Assembly: GCF_004114975.1 (NCBI RefSeq)
Contig: NZ_CP030051.1
Span: forward strand, 6,909,501 to 6,973,500
Direction of reading: 5' to 3'
Length of the DNA stretch: 64,000 bases
Origin: Bradyrhizobium guangdongense
GTDB lineage: Bacteria > Pseudomonadota > Alphaproteobacteria > Rhizobiales > Xanthobacteraceae
In this document: positions 51,546-60,183 of the stretch, piece by piece
Layout of the letters: every line of letters begins with the position of its first letter
Position numbering within the stretch: the stretch's first letter is position 1
Program-made: the position numbers and the translations under genes
The notes under the pieces: generated by a model
Told to the model about the DNA's origin: nothing
The model's database searches: none
Seen by the model: the letters and a program-made list of their open reading frames with translations, nothing else

Positions 51546-53006
51546 TCAGCTCGGCTGCTCGCCGCCCGCGAGCAGGCCGTTCAGCATCGCCTCGGCCTTG
51601 CCGAGCAACGGACTGGCACCACTCCCGGAGGCGATTGCGATCGCGGCGCGCAGAGCGGCAAGGATGACGGTGCGGTTCTCCTCGCCCGATCGCGGCGTCA
51701 CCACGGCCTCGCCGAACAGCGCTTCGGCCTCGAGGCCGGAAAAACCCTGCTGGCGCGCGGTGTTGCGCGCCTCGCGCAGCATGTTCTGCGCCGCCTGGGC
51801 GTCGCCGAGCTGGTGGCTCGCCAGAGCCAGGTAGATCGAGGAGCGCAGCACCGCCGAGGTATAGCCGACCGCCCTCGCCTCCTCGCGCGCTTCAGTCAGC
51901 ATGCGGCGGGCCCGGTCGAACAGCCCCTGCTCGAGATAGGCGATGCCGAGATGGCAGGCGAGGACCGGCACGAACAGCCTTATGCCGTGCTTCTGCGCCA
52001 GCACGAAGCCGTCTTCGAGAACGGCGGCGGCAGCTGCCGGATCGCCCCGGCCAAGCATCAGCCAGCCGCCGCTATAAGCGGCGGCAACGCGGTCATAGGG
52101 CCGACCGGTTTCCTCAGCGATCGCCGCGGCCTCGCGCTGAAGCTGCTCGGCGATATCGAACTCGCCCATGACGGTGTGGGTGATGCTGCCCATCATGCAG
52201 CAGAGAAGCAGGAGATATCTTGGGGTAGAGCCAAGCGGGGCACTGGCCTCCGGATCCATCAACCGGCCGCGGACGGTTTCCAGAATCTCTTCGGCGCTAT
52301 GGTAGCGGCCGGCAAGGAAATAGGCCTGCCCCAGCCCATATTGGGCCAGATTGCTCCATCCCTGATCACGTTCCCCTCGCGACAGGTTCGCGACAGCCTC
52401 GCCGATCGCGACGGCCTCGGCCGGCGTTCCGTAGAAGTTCTGCGCACTCGCCCGGACAGTCATGGCCGCGATCTTGCGACCGAGGTCATCGATGGCATCG
52501 GCGCGCCGCTCGGCTTCATTTCCCAGCTCCAGCGCCCGAGCAACGTGACCGGACCACATAAACGCCATGCGCGCCTCCATCCGGAGATCGACGGCATCCG
52601 CCTCACGCGACCGGCTCGTCGGCGTCTTATCGAGCGAATTCATCGCGATGTCGAAATAGTCAGCCGCATCGGTATAGGCAGAGCGCACCAGGCATTTCCG
52701 TGCAGCACTCCTTCCGTGATCGAACGCTTTTCGCCAATCCTTCGCCTGGGTCGCATGGTAGCAAAGTCGCTCGGGTGTATCGCGCCAGCTTTCTTCGGCC
52801 TCGAAAGCTTCGATGATGCGTGCATTCAGGTTTTCACGAACCTTTTCGACCATCGAGTCGTAAGTCACTTGACGAACCATCTCGTGTCGGAATTCGAGAG
52901 AATCTTCCAGATCGGTATCGATACTGACCAGCAACTCGGCGCGATCGAGCGCGGAAAGACAATTTTTCAGCACCTCTTCGGGCAGCCCGGCAACCTTTGC
53001 CAGCAT
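51546..53006 (-). pseudogene. 5'-truncated cyclase/AAA-type regulator, TPR remnant
   Basis: The 486-codon frame encodes only the C-terminal part of a class III adenylate/guanylate cyclase-type AAA-TPR protein. The start segment (MLAKVAGLPEEVLKNCLSAL, then EFRHEMVRQVTYDSMVEK) is normally found after an AAA domain, several hundred residues into the protein. TPR-like helices follow to the end. Upstream in the same frame there are only five more codons (NISEA) before a stop, and the sequence further upstream shows no cyclase or AAA domain in any frame. The 5' part seems to have been lost by a rearrangement near 53007. It could still be translated as a TPR-only protein. Confidence 0.7.
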
Positions 53007-53044
53007 CGCTTCGGAAATGTTTCAATTCGGAGCCACCGATCCCG

Positions 53045-53239
53045 ATGAAAACCCACATCACGACCCACGAAGAGACCGACCCGGGCGCGGATACGCATGA
53101 GATCCGGCTGGAGTGGGAGTACGAGGGAGACAGCAAGACACCCACGCTGCTCTATCTGACGATGGTCTGTCCGTACAAGCCGGCGCGCGATGCTCGCGCT
53201 CAGTCCGTAGAAGCCGGCGAGGCGCTGAGCCTGGGTTAG
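53045..53239 (+). CDS. possible small protein, 64 aa, at the truncation border
   Basis: A frame beginning MKTHITTHEETDPGADTHEI with a beta-rich centre (RLEWEYEGDSKTPTLLYLTM) and no membrane helix. CGGAG lies 12-13 bases before the ATG, which is rather far. I do not recognise a family. It lies between the truncated TPR gene and the leader-peptide genes, on the opposite strand to both. Confidence 0.35.
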   Translation: MKTHITTHEETDPGADTHEIRLEWEYEGDSKTPTLLYLTMVCPYKPARDARAQSVEAGEALSLG

Positions 53240-53375
53240 AGAGCGCACCATTTTCCGATCTGAACCGCGCGGGCCGGCGTTTGCTGGCTCGCGCTTTTTT
53301 GGCTCGGCGCACAGCGAACCGGTACTATGGCTGTGTGCCGCTCCTTCCACCACGGGCCTTTCCGGCTGGCCGCTC

Positions 53376-53591
53376 TCACGCGTGCTGAGCTGCATGCCAG
53401 CTCAGGCCGGTGTTGCTGGATGCTGTCCATGTGCCCTGCACCCCGCCGACAGCCCCTGGCCAGCTGACGGAGCTCCCGGCCGTTCCGTTCGCGAAGACGA
53501 TCGCACCTGTGCTGCCCAGAACACCGTCGCCTCCAACAACCATCTCCAGTTGCTCGAGCGACAGGTCCATCGGTTCAGTGGCCTTGGTCAT
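53376..53591 (-). CDS. double-glycine-leader peptide A (bacteriocin-like)
   Basis: A 71-aa peptide. The leader ends in LSLEQLEMVVGG, the classic double-glycine pattern cut by C39-type peptidases of ABC exporters. The predicted core is 48 residues, DGVLGSTGAIVFANGTAGSS followed by VSWPGAVGGVQGTWTASSNT and a short tail. It is rich in Gly, Ser, Thr and Trp and lacks Cys. GGAG lies before the ATG at 53591; an ATG at 53603 is possible. It is the second gene of a tandem pair, 44 bases after its paralogue. Confidence 0.75.
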   Translation of the reverse strand: MTKATEPMDLSLEQLEMVVGGDGVLGSTGAIVFANGTAGSSVSWPGAVGGVQGTWTASSNTGLSWHAAQHA

Positions 53592-53635
53592 GATCTTCTC
53601 CATTGGACTCTTTCCGAAGGGCGCGGCGCGACAGG

Positions 53636-53845
53636 TCACGCCGGACGCCAACTCAGGCCGGATTTGCTCGATGCGGTCCACGTTCCCTCAACACCCCCGA
53701 CGGCTCCCGGCCACGACACCGACGCTCCGTGGTTTGCTCCCACACCGAACTGGATGCTTCCGGTTTGCCCCATGACGCCGTCCCCGCCGGCGACGATCTC
53801 CAGGTCTTCGAGCGATAACTCGATCGCAGGTCTGCTGGTGCGCAT
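53636..53845 (-). CDS. double-glycine-leader peptide B (bacteriocin-like)
   Basis: A 69-aa peptide with leader ...IELSLEDLEIVAGG and core DGVMGQTGSIQFGVGANHGA then SVSWPGAVGGVEGTWTASSK and GLSWRPA. Its core matches peptide A over SVSWPGAVGG, GTWTASS and GLSW. GGAGAAG lies before the ATG. It is the first gene of the pair; a CRP-like palindrome lies about 80 bases upstream. No exporter with a C39 peptidase or immunity gene is evident beside it. A class II bacteriocin or signalling peptide is the best guess. Confidence 0.75.
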   Translation of the reverse strand: MRTSRPAIELSLEDLEIVAGGDGVMGQTGSIQFGVGANHGASVSWPGAVGGVEGTWTASSKSGLSWRPA

Positions 53846-53924
53846 GGTGGCTTCTCCATCCCGAAATCCAGTCGGTCCATCCGAACTGATGTCTTGGAAG
53901 ATGGAGCAATCATCTGCAGCAGAC

Positions 53925-53940
53925 CGTGACCCGGGTCACA
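53925..53940. promoter_or_regulatory. CRP/FNR-family-like palindrome upstream of the leader peptides
   Basis: CGTGA-cccggg-TCACA contains the perfect palindrome GTGACCCGGGTCAC and fits the TGTGA-N6-TCACA CRP pattern except for the first base. It lies 80 bases before peptide B, a suitable place for activation. Binding by a CRP-type protein is inferred. Confidence 0.5.
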
Positions 53941-54060
53941 TGGAAGCCGGCAAGGACGCAAGCGGATGCTTTCCGCTTCAGAATGCTACGCGCTGCCCCG
54001 CGCACCCGCTGACGACGTTGGATGGACCGGACTGCGCGGGATAAAGGCGAGCCCGAGCAA

Positions 54061-54837
54061 TTAGCCCTCCAAAATCGCGACCGCCCGCGTCCATCCGGCC
54101 GAGGCGCGCTCGATCTTCACGGGGAAGCATGACACCTTGAAGCCTGACGGCGGCAGCAGCTCGAGATTGTGCAGCTTCTCGAGATGGCAATAGCCGATAT
54201 GGCGGCCGGCCTTGTGGCCTTCCCAGATCAGGCCGGCGTCCTTCGTCTCGGCATATTTCTTCGCGGTGTGGACGAACGGCGCGTCCCAGCTCCAGCCGTC
54301 GGTGCCGGTCAGGCGCACGCCGCGCTCGAGCAGGTACATGGTGGCTTCATAGCCCATGCCGCAGCCCGAGGTGACGTAGTCCTGCCGGCCGTATTTGGCG
54401 CCGGCGCTGGTGTTGACCACGACGATCTCGAGCGGCTTCAGCTCGTGGCCGATGCGCTTGAGCTCGGCCTCGACGTCCGCGGCCGTCGCGACATAGCCGT
54501 CCGGCAGATGGCGGAAGTCGAGCTTCACGCCTGGCTGAAAGCACCATTCCAGCGGCACCTCGTCGATGGTCCAGGACTGCTCGCCGCGGTTCATGGTCGG
54601 GTGGAAATGCCAGGGTGCGTCGAGATGGGTGCCGTTGTGGGTCGAGAGGCTGACCTGCTCCACCGCCCAGCCCTGTCCATCCGGCAGATCCTCGGCCTTC
54701 AGCCCGTCGAAGAACTGCAGCATGCGCGGCAGGCCCTGCTGGTGGTCGATATACTGGATGGTCGGATGATTGCCGGGCGGATCGGCCGGCACGTCGTTCT
54801 GGAGGGGAACGGAGATGTCGATCAGCTTGCTGGTCAT
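54061..54837 (-). CDS. cyclase-family hydrolase (kynurenine formamidase-like)
   Basis: A 258-aa protein of the cyclase family (PF04199). The metal-binding motif is STHNGTHLDAPWHFHP, matching HxGTHxDxPxH; a further His lies in GRHIGYCHLEKLHNL. Members hydrolyse N-formylkynurenine, isatin or related amides and lactones. This subtype has longer insertions than KynB, so the substrate is uncertain. AGGAAGG precedes the ATG at 54837. It follows the toxin-antitoxin genes on the same strand after 90 bases. Confidence 0.88.
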   Translation of the reverse strand: MTSKLIDISVPLQNDVPADPPGNHPTIQYIDHQQGLPRMLQFFDGLKAEDLPDGQGWAVEQVSLSTHNGTHLDAPWHFHPTMNRGEQSWTIDEVPLEWCFQPGVKLDFRHLPDGYVATAADVEAELKRIGHELKPLEIVVVNTSAGAKYGRQDYVTSGCGMGYEATMYLLERGVRLTGTDGWSWDAPFVHTAKKYAETKDAGLIWEGHKAGRHIGYCHLEKLHNLELLPPSGFKVSCFPVKIERASAGWTRAVAILEG

Positions 54838-54930
54838 GGCCCTTCCTGGGTGATTGTCTTTCGTTGGCGGCTCAGGCGTTGCTTCAGGCGTCTTTCCGCT
54901 CGATTGCGATGACCTGCAATGGACCAACGT

Positions 54931-55287
54931 TCATGCGTCCGGCGGCCCCAATTCACTCAGGAGAGCCGTTACGGTGGCACGCAGGGTGGGCAGCATTGAC
55001 GTAACGATCTCCCATACTCGTCCGTCATCGACAACCGCATAGCCGTGGGTCAGGATGTTGCGAAAGCTCACGATCCTCCGCAGGTCGGGTACCCGATCAG
55101 CGATATCCGGCGCGTCCTTCGAGAGCCGGTTCAGCGCCTCGCCAATGACCTCGAACTGCCGCTCTACGGCCGATCGGATCAGCGGGCTCGCTCGATAACC
55201 TGAGGCATCAAGACCCGCGGTGAATTCGGCGATCGCCTGGCCGGCCTGCTGCACGTCCCATAGAAACGCACGCGGATCACGCGGCAT
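54931..55287 (-). CDS. hepT: HepT-type toxin (HEPN RNase, DUF86)
   Basis: A 118-aa HEPN-fold protein. The catalytic motif R-x4-H is RNILTHGY, in RRIVSFRNILTHGYAVVDDG. HepT toxins cleave RNA and are neutralised by the MntA nucleotidyltransferase, which modifies the Tyr after the motif (HGY). It overlaps the end of mntA by 11 bases, so the two are translationally coupled with the antitoxin first. Confidence 0.9.
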   Translation of the reverse strand: MPRDPRAFLWDVQQAGQAIAEFTAGLDASGYRASPLIRSAVERQFEVIGEALNRLSKDAPDIADRVPDLRRIVSFRNILTHGYAVVDDGRVWEIVTSMLPTLRATVTALLSELGPPDA

Positions 55288-55588
55288 AAATCAATTCTCT
55301 CGACCGGTTGATCGTTGCGCGCACATAGGGGTTCTTGAGGGCCGAAGCCTCGACGAGATCGACAGGACGTCCGAGAAGCCGTTCGAGCCCTTCGGCGAGC
55401 CCGAGAAACTGGTCGAGCGGCGGCATGCCACTGTTTTTGTCGAACTCGACGAGAAAATCCGCGTCGCTTCTCGCCGAATCGAAGTCGTCGCCGCGCGCTC
55501 CAGAGCCAAACAGTTCGAGCCGCACGACGCCATAACGATCACACAGGGCCCTTAGTGCGTCACGATGCCTTTCGATTTCCGCGTGCAT
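55277..55588 (-). CDS. mntA: MntA-type nucleotidyltransferase antitoxin
   Basis: A 103-aa minimal nucleotidyltransferase. The motif is LFGSGARGDDFDSARSDADF, a GS-x12-DxD form (two residues longer than the usual GS-x10-DxD), and a third acid may lie in VDLVEA. It adds AMP or similar to the HepT toxin. CAGGAGAC precedes the ATG. It is the first gene of the pair and lies near tRNA-fMet, a common place for mobile gene insertion. Confidence 0.9.
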   Translation of the reverse strand: MHAEIERHRDALRALCDRYGVVRLELFGSGARGDDFDSARSDADFLVEFDKNSGMPPLDQFLGLAEGLERLLGRPVDLVEASALKNPYVRATINRSRELIYAA

Positions 55589-55730
55589 GCCCGTCTCCTG
55601 CCGGCCCCGTCAGAATACATGTTACAAATCATCCCACCAAAGCTTCGTTTGGGTGTTCTTCCTCCGTAAGGACATAGGGCTGAAGCCAGGACAGACCGGT
55701 TTCCTTCGTGCGGAGACAGAGCCCAAAACA

Positions 55731-55757
55731 AGAAAGCCGCCCGGAGGGCGGCTTTCT
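55731..55757 (-). terminator. intrinsic terminator after tRNA-fMet
   Basis: The minus strand reads AGAAAGCCGCC-loop-GGCGGCTTTCT followed by TGTTTT. Stem arms are 11 bases with a five-base loop. It lies 24 bases past the tRNA 3' end. Confidence 0.8.
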
Positions 55758-55780
55758 AGGACCTCGTAGACTGGCCTATT

Positions 55781-55857
<77 letters not shown>

Positions 55858-56166
55858 TTAAACCGTTGCGCGCCTTCGAGAAAATGCCGGGGACGATGGA
55901 TTGAGGGCCGACGCTGTGCGCGTGGCTTTCTTCTCCCGTCCCGAAGGCTTCCCTGGAAGGCAACCCCGGGCCAAGGCCCTTGGGTGCGGGGGGTATGTAT
56001 CAAGGCGGGCTGGCTTTGGAAAGGGCCGCGGGGACGTTTTTTTCGACTTTGTGACAGGGAGCGGGCGCAGATTCCGGCCGGCTTGCCCGGCACTTGCCAG
56101 AAGTTCCACAAACCGCCAGCTTGCGGCAACAAAACAGCGGCGAAACGCCTGACGGGGAGAACCGCC
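55858..56166. other. intergenic region between tRNA-fMet and the aldehyde dehydrogenase
   Basis: About 310 bases with no gene recognised. It must hold the minus-strand tRNA promoter and the plus-strand promoter of the dehydrogenase. Short imperfect palindromes (CCGAAGGCTTCCCTGGAAGG) and a T-run are present, but no clear operator. Confidence 0.5.
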
Positions 56167-57612
56167 TTGAACAGCACTCTGGACCGCGCGCCGGCGAGCG
56201 CGCCGCTGGCCGCACTCACCGACAGCTTCCAGGCGATGCTCGCGCGCTCGCGGGCCGAGCCGGCGCCGGACTGTGCCGCGCGGCTCGACCGGCTGGCGCG
56301 GCTGCGCGCGGTCGTCGCCGACAATGAAGAGCGTTTCAGGCAGGCGATCTCGGCCGATTTCGGCCACCGCTCGGCAATCGAGACCACCATCGCCGAGGCC
56401 ATGATGGTGTTCTCCGAGATCCGGCATGCCACGAAACACCTGAAGAGCTGGATGGCGCCGCAGCGCGTGGCGACGGCGCTGCAATTCCTCCCCGCCCGCA
56501 ACCGGCTGATGCCGCAGCCGCTCGGCGTGGTCGGCATCATCGCGCCCTGGAATTATCCGCTGCAACTGACGCTCGCGCCCGCGATCGGCGCCATCGCCGC
56601 CGGCAACCTCGTCATCATCAAGCCGAGCGAGCTCGTCCCGCACTTTTCCGCGCTGCTCAAGCAGACGATCGCCGAGACGTTCGACGCCACGGAGCTGCTC
56701 GTCACCGGGGTCGAGGACGAGGTCGCAAAGGGTTTTGCCCATCTGCCGTTCGATCACCTCGTCTTCACGGGCTCGACCCGGGTCGGGCGGCTGGTCGCGG
56801 AAGCGGCGGGGCGCAATCTCACCCCCGTCACGCTCGAGCTCGGCGGCAAGTCGCCTGCGATCGTCGATGCCTCCGCCGATCTCGACGAGGCGGCCGAGCG
56901 CATCGCCTACGGAAAGCTGCTCAATGCCGGACAGACCTGCATTGCCCCTGACTATGTGCTGGTGCCGGAGCGATCGCTGCAGGCCCTTGCCGAAAAAGTC
57001 AGCGCGCAGATGCGGCGCATGTTCGGCACCGATCCCGCCAACAAGGACTACACCTCCATCATTTCCGACCGGCATTATGCCCGGCTCGAAGGGCTGGTCA
57101 CTGACGCCGCCGAGCGCGGCGCCAAGATCCTGCAACCGGCCAGGGCTGACGATCCCAACTGGAAGGCGCATCGCAAATTCCCGCCGACGCTGATCCTCGG
57201 TGCGACCGAAGCGATGGCCGCGATGCAGGAGGAGATCTTCGGGCCGGTGCTGCCGGTGCTCCCCTATCGCGAACGCGCCGATGCCATCGCCTTCATCGTC
57301 AGGCGCGACCGGCCGCTCGCGCTGTACTGGTTCGGCACGGACAGCAACGCGCGAGACGAGATGCTGGCACGCACGGTCAGCGGCGGCGTCACCATCAACG
57401 ACTGCCTGTTTCACTTCGCGCAAATCAACCAGCCGATGGGCGGTGTCGGCGCCTCCGGCACCGGCGCCTATCACGGCGAATGGGGTTTTCGGACCTTCAG
57501 CAAGCTGAAGCCGGTGTTCTATCGCTCCAGGTTCAACCGCCTCGCCGACCTCTATCCGCCCTATGGCGGCAAGATCGCGCGGCTGGAGAAGATGATGCGG
57601 TTCATGTCGTAG
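56167..57612 (+). CDS. calB: coniferyl-aldehyde-dehydrogenase-type NAD(P)+ aldehyde dehydrogenase
   Basis: A 481-aa aldehyde dehydrogenase. The substrate/cofactor segments are GIIAPWNYPLQLTLAPAIGA, FTGSTRVGRLVAEAAGRNLT, the catalytic Glu in VTLELGGKSP and the catalytic Cys in NAGQTCIAPDYVLVPE. C-terminal GVGASGTGAYHGEWGFRTFS matches coniferyl aldehyde dehydrogenases. It would oxidise coniferyl or related aryl/alkyl aldehydes to acids, fitting the aromatic theme. The start is a TTG at 56167 with GGGGAGA six bases before it; longer starts add over 60 residues of low similarity. Symbol inferred. Confidence 0.85.
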   Translation: MNSTLDRAPASAPLAALTDSFQAMLARSRAEPAPDCAARLDRLARLRAVVADNEERFRQAISADFGHRSAIETTIAEAMMVFSEIRHATKHLKSWMAPQRVATALQFLPARNRLMPQPLGVVGIIAPWNYPLQLTLAPAIGAIAAGNLVIIKPSELVPHFSALLKQTIAETFDATELLVTGVEDEVAKGFAHLPFDHLVFTGSTRVGRLVAEAAGRNLTPVTLELGGKSPAIVDASADLDEAAERIAYGKLLNAGQTCIAPDYVLVPERSLQALAEKVSAQMRRMFGTDPANKDYTSIISDRHYARLEGLVTDAAERGAKILQPARADDPNWKAHRKFPPTLILGATEAMAAMQEEIFGPVLPVLPYRERADAIAFIVRRDRPLALYWFGTDSNARDEMLARTVSGGVTINDCLFHFAQINQPMGGVGASGTGAYHGEWGFRTFSKLKPVFYRSRFNRLADLYPPYGGKIARLEKMMRFMS

Positions 57613-57617
57613 CTGCC

Positions 57618-57722
57618 CGTCATTCCGGGGCGATGCGCAGCATCGAGCCCGGAATCCATTTCGCCATGTGCCAAGCGGATGAATGAATTCCGGGCTCGCG
57701 CTTCGCGCGCCCCGGAATGACG
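57618..57722. repeat. intergenic palindromic repeat (CATTCCGGGGCG family)
   Basis: CGTCATTCCGGGGCG and CGCCCCGGAATGACG at the ends, with inner GAGCCCGGAATCCATT and GAATTCCGGGCTCGCG. This dispersed Bradyrhizobium repeat sits between the aldehyde dehydrogenase and GMC oxidoreductase genes. Confidence 0.8.
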
Positions 57723-57749
57723 AGAAAAATGCAAATGGGGGAGACATCA

Positions 57750-59348
57750 ATGACAGATACATTCGATTTCATCGTCGTGGGCGCGGGCTCCGGCGGGTGC
57801 GCGGTGGCGGGGCGGCTGTCGGAGGATGCGGCGACATCGGTGGCGCTGCTCGATGCCGGCGGCACGAACGACAGCTGGCGGATCACGACGCCATTCGGGC
57901 TCGCGCTGCCCTACAGCGCGGCGAACTGGGCCTTCGAGACCGTGCCGCAAAAGGGGTTGAACGGACGTGTCGGTTATCAACCGCGCGGCAAGGGCCTCGG
58001 CGGCTCCTCGGCAATCAACGCCATGGTCTATATCCGCGGCCACAAATGGGACTACGACCACTGGGCCTCGCTCGGCAATCAAGGCTGGTCGTATGCGGAC
58101 GTGCTGCCCTATTTCAAGCGTTCGGAGAACAATGCCGATTTCGACGGCGATTATCACGGCAAGGGCGGGCCGCTGCACGTCAACCGGCTGCGCTCGGACA
58201 ATCCTGTTCACGACATCTTCCACCAGGCCGCGCGCGAGGCGCAGTTCCGCATCCGCGACGACTTCAATGGCGAAGACCACGAAGGGCTCGGCAGCTATCA
58301 GGTGACGCAGCACAAAGGCGAGCGCTGGAGCGCGGCGCGGGCCTATCTGCAGCCGCACATGGGCAAGCGCGCGAATTTGCGCGTCGAGACCGGCGCGCAT
58401 GCCACCAGGATCCTGTTCGAGGGCGGACGTGCGGTCGGCGTCGAATATGTGCAGGGCAGGCAGACGAAACAGCTGCGCGCGCAGCGGGAGGTGATCCTGG
58501 CTGGCGGCGCCTTCCAGTCACCGCAGCTCTTGATGCTGTCGGGCGTCGGCGACGGCGAGGCGCTTCGCAGGCACGGCATCGGCGTCGTGCATCATCTGCC
58601 GGGCGTCGGGAAAAATCTGCAGGACCATCCGGATTTCGTCTTCGTCTATGCTTCCGACTATCCGCACTTCGTTCACTCGTCGCTCGGCCGGCTGCCATCG
58701 CTGCTCCGCGCCATTCAGCGCTATCGCCGCGAGCGGCGCGGCCTGATGACCACCAATTTCGCCGAGTGCGGCGGCTTCCTGAAAACCCGCCCGGATCTCG
58801 ATGTGCCTGACATCCAGCTGCACTTCGTCATCGCGATGCTCGACGACCACGGCCGCAAGAAACACAAGGAGGCAGGCTTCTCATGTCACGTCTGCCTGCT
58901 CAGGCCGAAGAGCCGCGGCAGCGTGTGGCTGAAAAGCGCCGATCCGCTTGCCGCACCGATGATCGACCCCAACTTCCTCGGTGAAGACGATGATCTCGAA
59001 GCGATGGTCGCGGGCTTCAAGACCACGCGGCGGCTGATGGAGACGCCTGCGCTGCGTGCCTTGCAGAAGAAGGACATGTTCACGGCCGATGTGCGAACGG
59101 ACGACGACATCCGCGCCGTCCTGCGGGGTCGCGTCGACACGGTCTATCATCCCGTCGGCACCTGCAAGATGGGCACGGACGCCATGGCGGTGGTGGATCC
59201 GAAGCTGAAGGTGCGTGGGCTGGAGGGCCTTCGCGTCGTCGACGCCTCGATCATGCCGACGCTGATCGGCGGCAATACCAATGCGCCTGCCATCATGATC
59301 GGGGAGAAGGCGGCGGATATGATCAAGGCCGGGATGCGGCCGAGTTAG
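57750..59348 (+). CDS. GMC-family FAD oxidoreductase (alcohol/choline dehydrogenase-like)
   Basis: A 532-aa flavoprotein. The FAD motif is FIVVGAGSGGCAVAGRLSED near the N-terminus, followed by GKGLGGSSAINAMVYIRGHK (GMC signature 1) and AGGAFQSPQLLMLSGVG (signature 2). The catalytic pair lies in YHPVGTCKMGTD and GGNTNAPAIMIGEKAADM. It oxidises an alcohol to an aldehyde. It follows the aldehyde dehydrogenase, so the two may act in sequence. GGGGGAGA precedes the ATG at 57750. Confidence 0.92.
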   Translation: MTDTFDFIVVGAGSGGCAVAGRLSEDAATSVALLDAGGTNDSWRITTPFGLALPYSAANWAFETVPQKGLNGRVGYQPRGKGLGGSSAINAMVYIRGHKWDYDHWASLGNQGWSYADVLPYFKRSENNADFDGDYHGKGGPLHVNRLRSDNPVHDIFHQAAREAQFRIRDDFNGEDHEGLGSYQVTQHKGERWSAARAYLQPHMGKRANLRVETGAHATRILFEGGRAVGVEYVQGRQTKQLRAQREVILAGGAFQSPQLLMLSGVGDGEALRRHGIGVVHHLPGVGKNLQDHPDFVFVYASDYPHFVHSSLGRLPSLLRAIQRYRRERRGLMTTNFAECGGFLKTRPDLDVPDIQLHFVIAMLDDHGRKKHKEAGFSCHVCLLRPKSRGSVWLKSADPLAAPMIDPNFLGEDDDLEAMVAGFKTTRRLMETPALRALQKKDMFTADVRTDDDIRAVLRGRVDTVYHPVGTCKMGTDAMAVVDPKLKVRGLEGLRVVDASIMPTLIGGNTNAPAIMIGEKAADMIKAGMRPS

Positions 59349-59504
59349 GCGACGCGGACCGTTCCTCACCTCGCGCGCAATTGCGCGTGCGGGGCCGGGA
59401 CGGCAGCCAAAGAGATAGTTTCTTTACTGACGTCGAATAGTCATGAACGAATGCAATCCTGAGCTGTAGGGAGCCAATTACAGACGATTTTAGCGAGCTG
59501 AAAC

Positions 59505-59536
59505 CGGAACGATCGGTTCGACGTTCATACGTTCCG
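59505..59536. promoter_or_regulatory. inverted repeat upstream of cvpA
   Basis: CGGAACG and CGTTCCG are separated by 18 bases and end 17 bases before the cvpA start. It may be an operator or leader hairpin; only the symmetry supports it. Confidence 0.3.
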
Positions 59537-59553
59537 TTGGCAGGGTTTTGCTC

Positions 59554-60066
59554 ATGAACAGCTTTGATCTCGCGATCTACGTCGCACTCGCCATTGCGAT
59601 CGGTTTCGGTTTCAGGACCGGCCTGCTCGGCAGCGCCGTGACCATCCTCGCCTATCTCCTCGCCGCTCCCATCGCGGTCGCGCTGATGCCGCTGATCGTG
59701 CCGCAGGTCGCCGGCAACCCGAACGCGTCGCTGTTTCAGAACTGGATCTGGTTCTTCGCCATCTTCGTGGTGGTCGGCATGCTGTTCGGCTATCTCGGAC
59801 GTCTCGCGCTGAGCGATACGATCCGCGACGCCGGGATCGTCGACCGGATCGGCGGCGCCGCGCTCGGCGCCATCAGGGTCGGGCTCGTCGCCACCACGCT
59901 GGTGCTGGTGTTCGACCAGATCGTGCCGCCGAGCCGCCAGCCGCCCTTCCTCGCCGGCTCGCGTCTGCGCCCATTGTTCTCGGCGGTCGGGCAGATGGGA
60001 TTCAAATCGCTGCCGCCGGAGGCCGCCGAGGCAATCGACCGCCTGAAGCAGGAACGGCGCATCTAA
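59554..60066 (+). CDS. CvpA-family membrane protein
   Basis: A 170-aa protein with four membrane helices. FDLAIYVALAIAIGFGFRTG, LALSDTIRDAGIVDRIGGAA and LGAIRVGLVATTLVLVFDQI match the CvpA family, in which the loop with GxxDRxGG is conserved. CvpA is named for colicin V production and is involved in envelope homeostasis and bile or deoxycholate resistance in enterobacteria. The ATG at 59554 is preferred over a TTG two codons earlier. Confidence 0.88.
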   Translation: MNSFDLAIYVALAIAIGFGFRTGLLGSAVTILAYLLAAPIAVALMPLIVPQVAGNPNASLFQNWIWFFAIFVVVGMLFGYLGRLALSDTIRDAGIVDRIGGAALGAIRVGLVATTLVLVFDQIVPPSRQPPFLAGSRLRPLFSAVGQMGFKSLPPEAAEAIDRLKQERRI

Positions 60067-60183
60067 AGCATGGGCGCGGGCGCGCCATGCATTTTGACGC
60101 GGACCCGTCCCTTATCAGGGCCGCCGATGTTGGCTAGAGTGCGCCCCGTTCAAAAACCTGCGTGCTATTTCGGGAGTGAAACA

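Noticed and set aside
53382..54044. A 220-codon plus-strand frame across both leader-peptide genes.
   Set aside because: It is the reverse of the two duplicated peptide genes. The minus-strand frames have ribosome sites, GG leaders and conserved cores, whereas this frame has none.
55858..57762. A 634-codon minus-strand frame opposite the coniferyl-aldehyde dehydrogenase.
   Set aside because: It overlaps a complete aldehyde dehydrogenase with all catalytic motifs and ends at the tRNA gene. The translation has no domain features.
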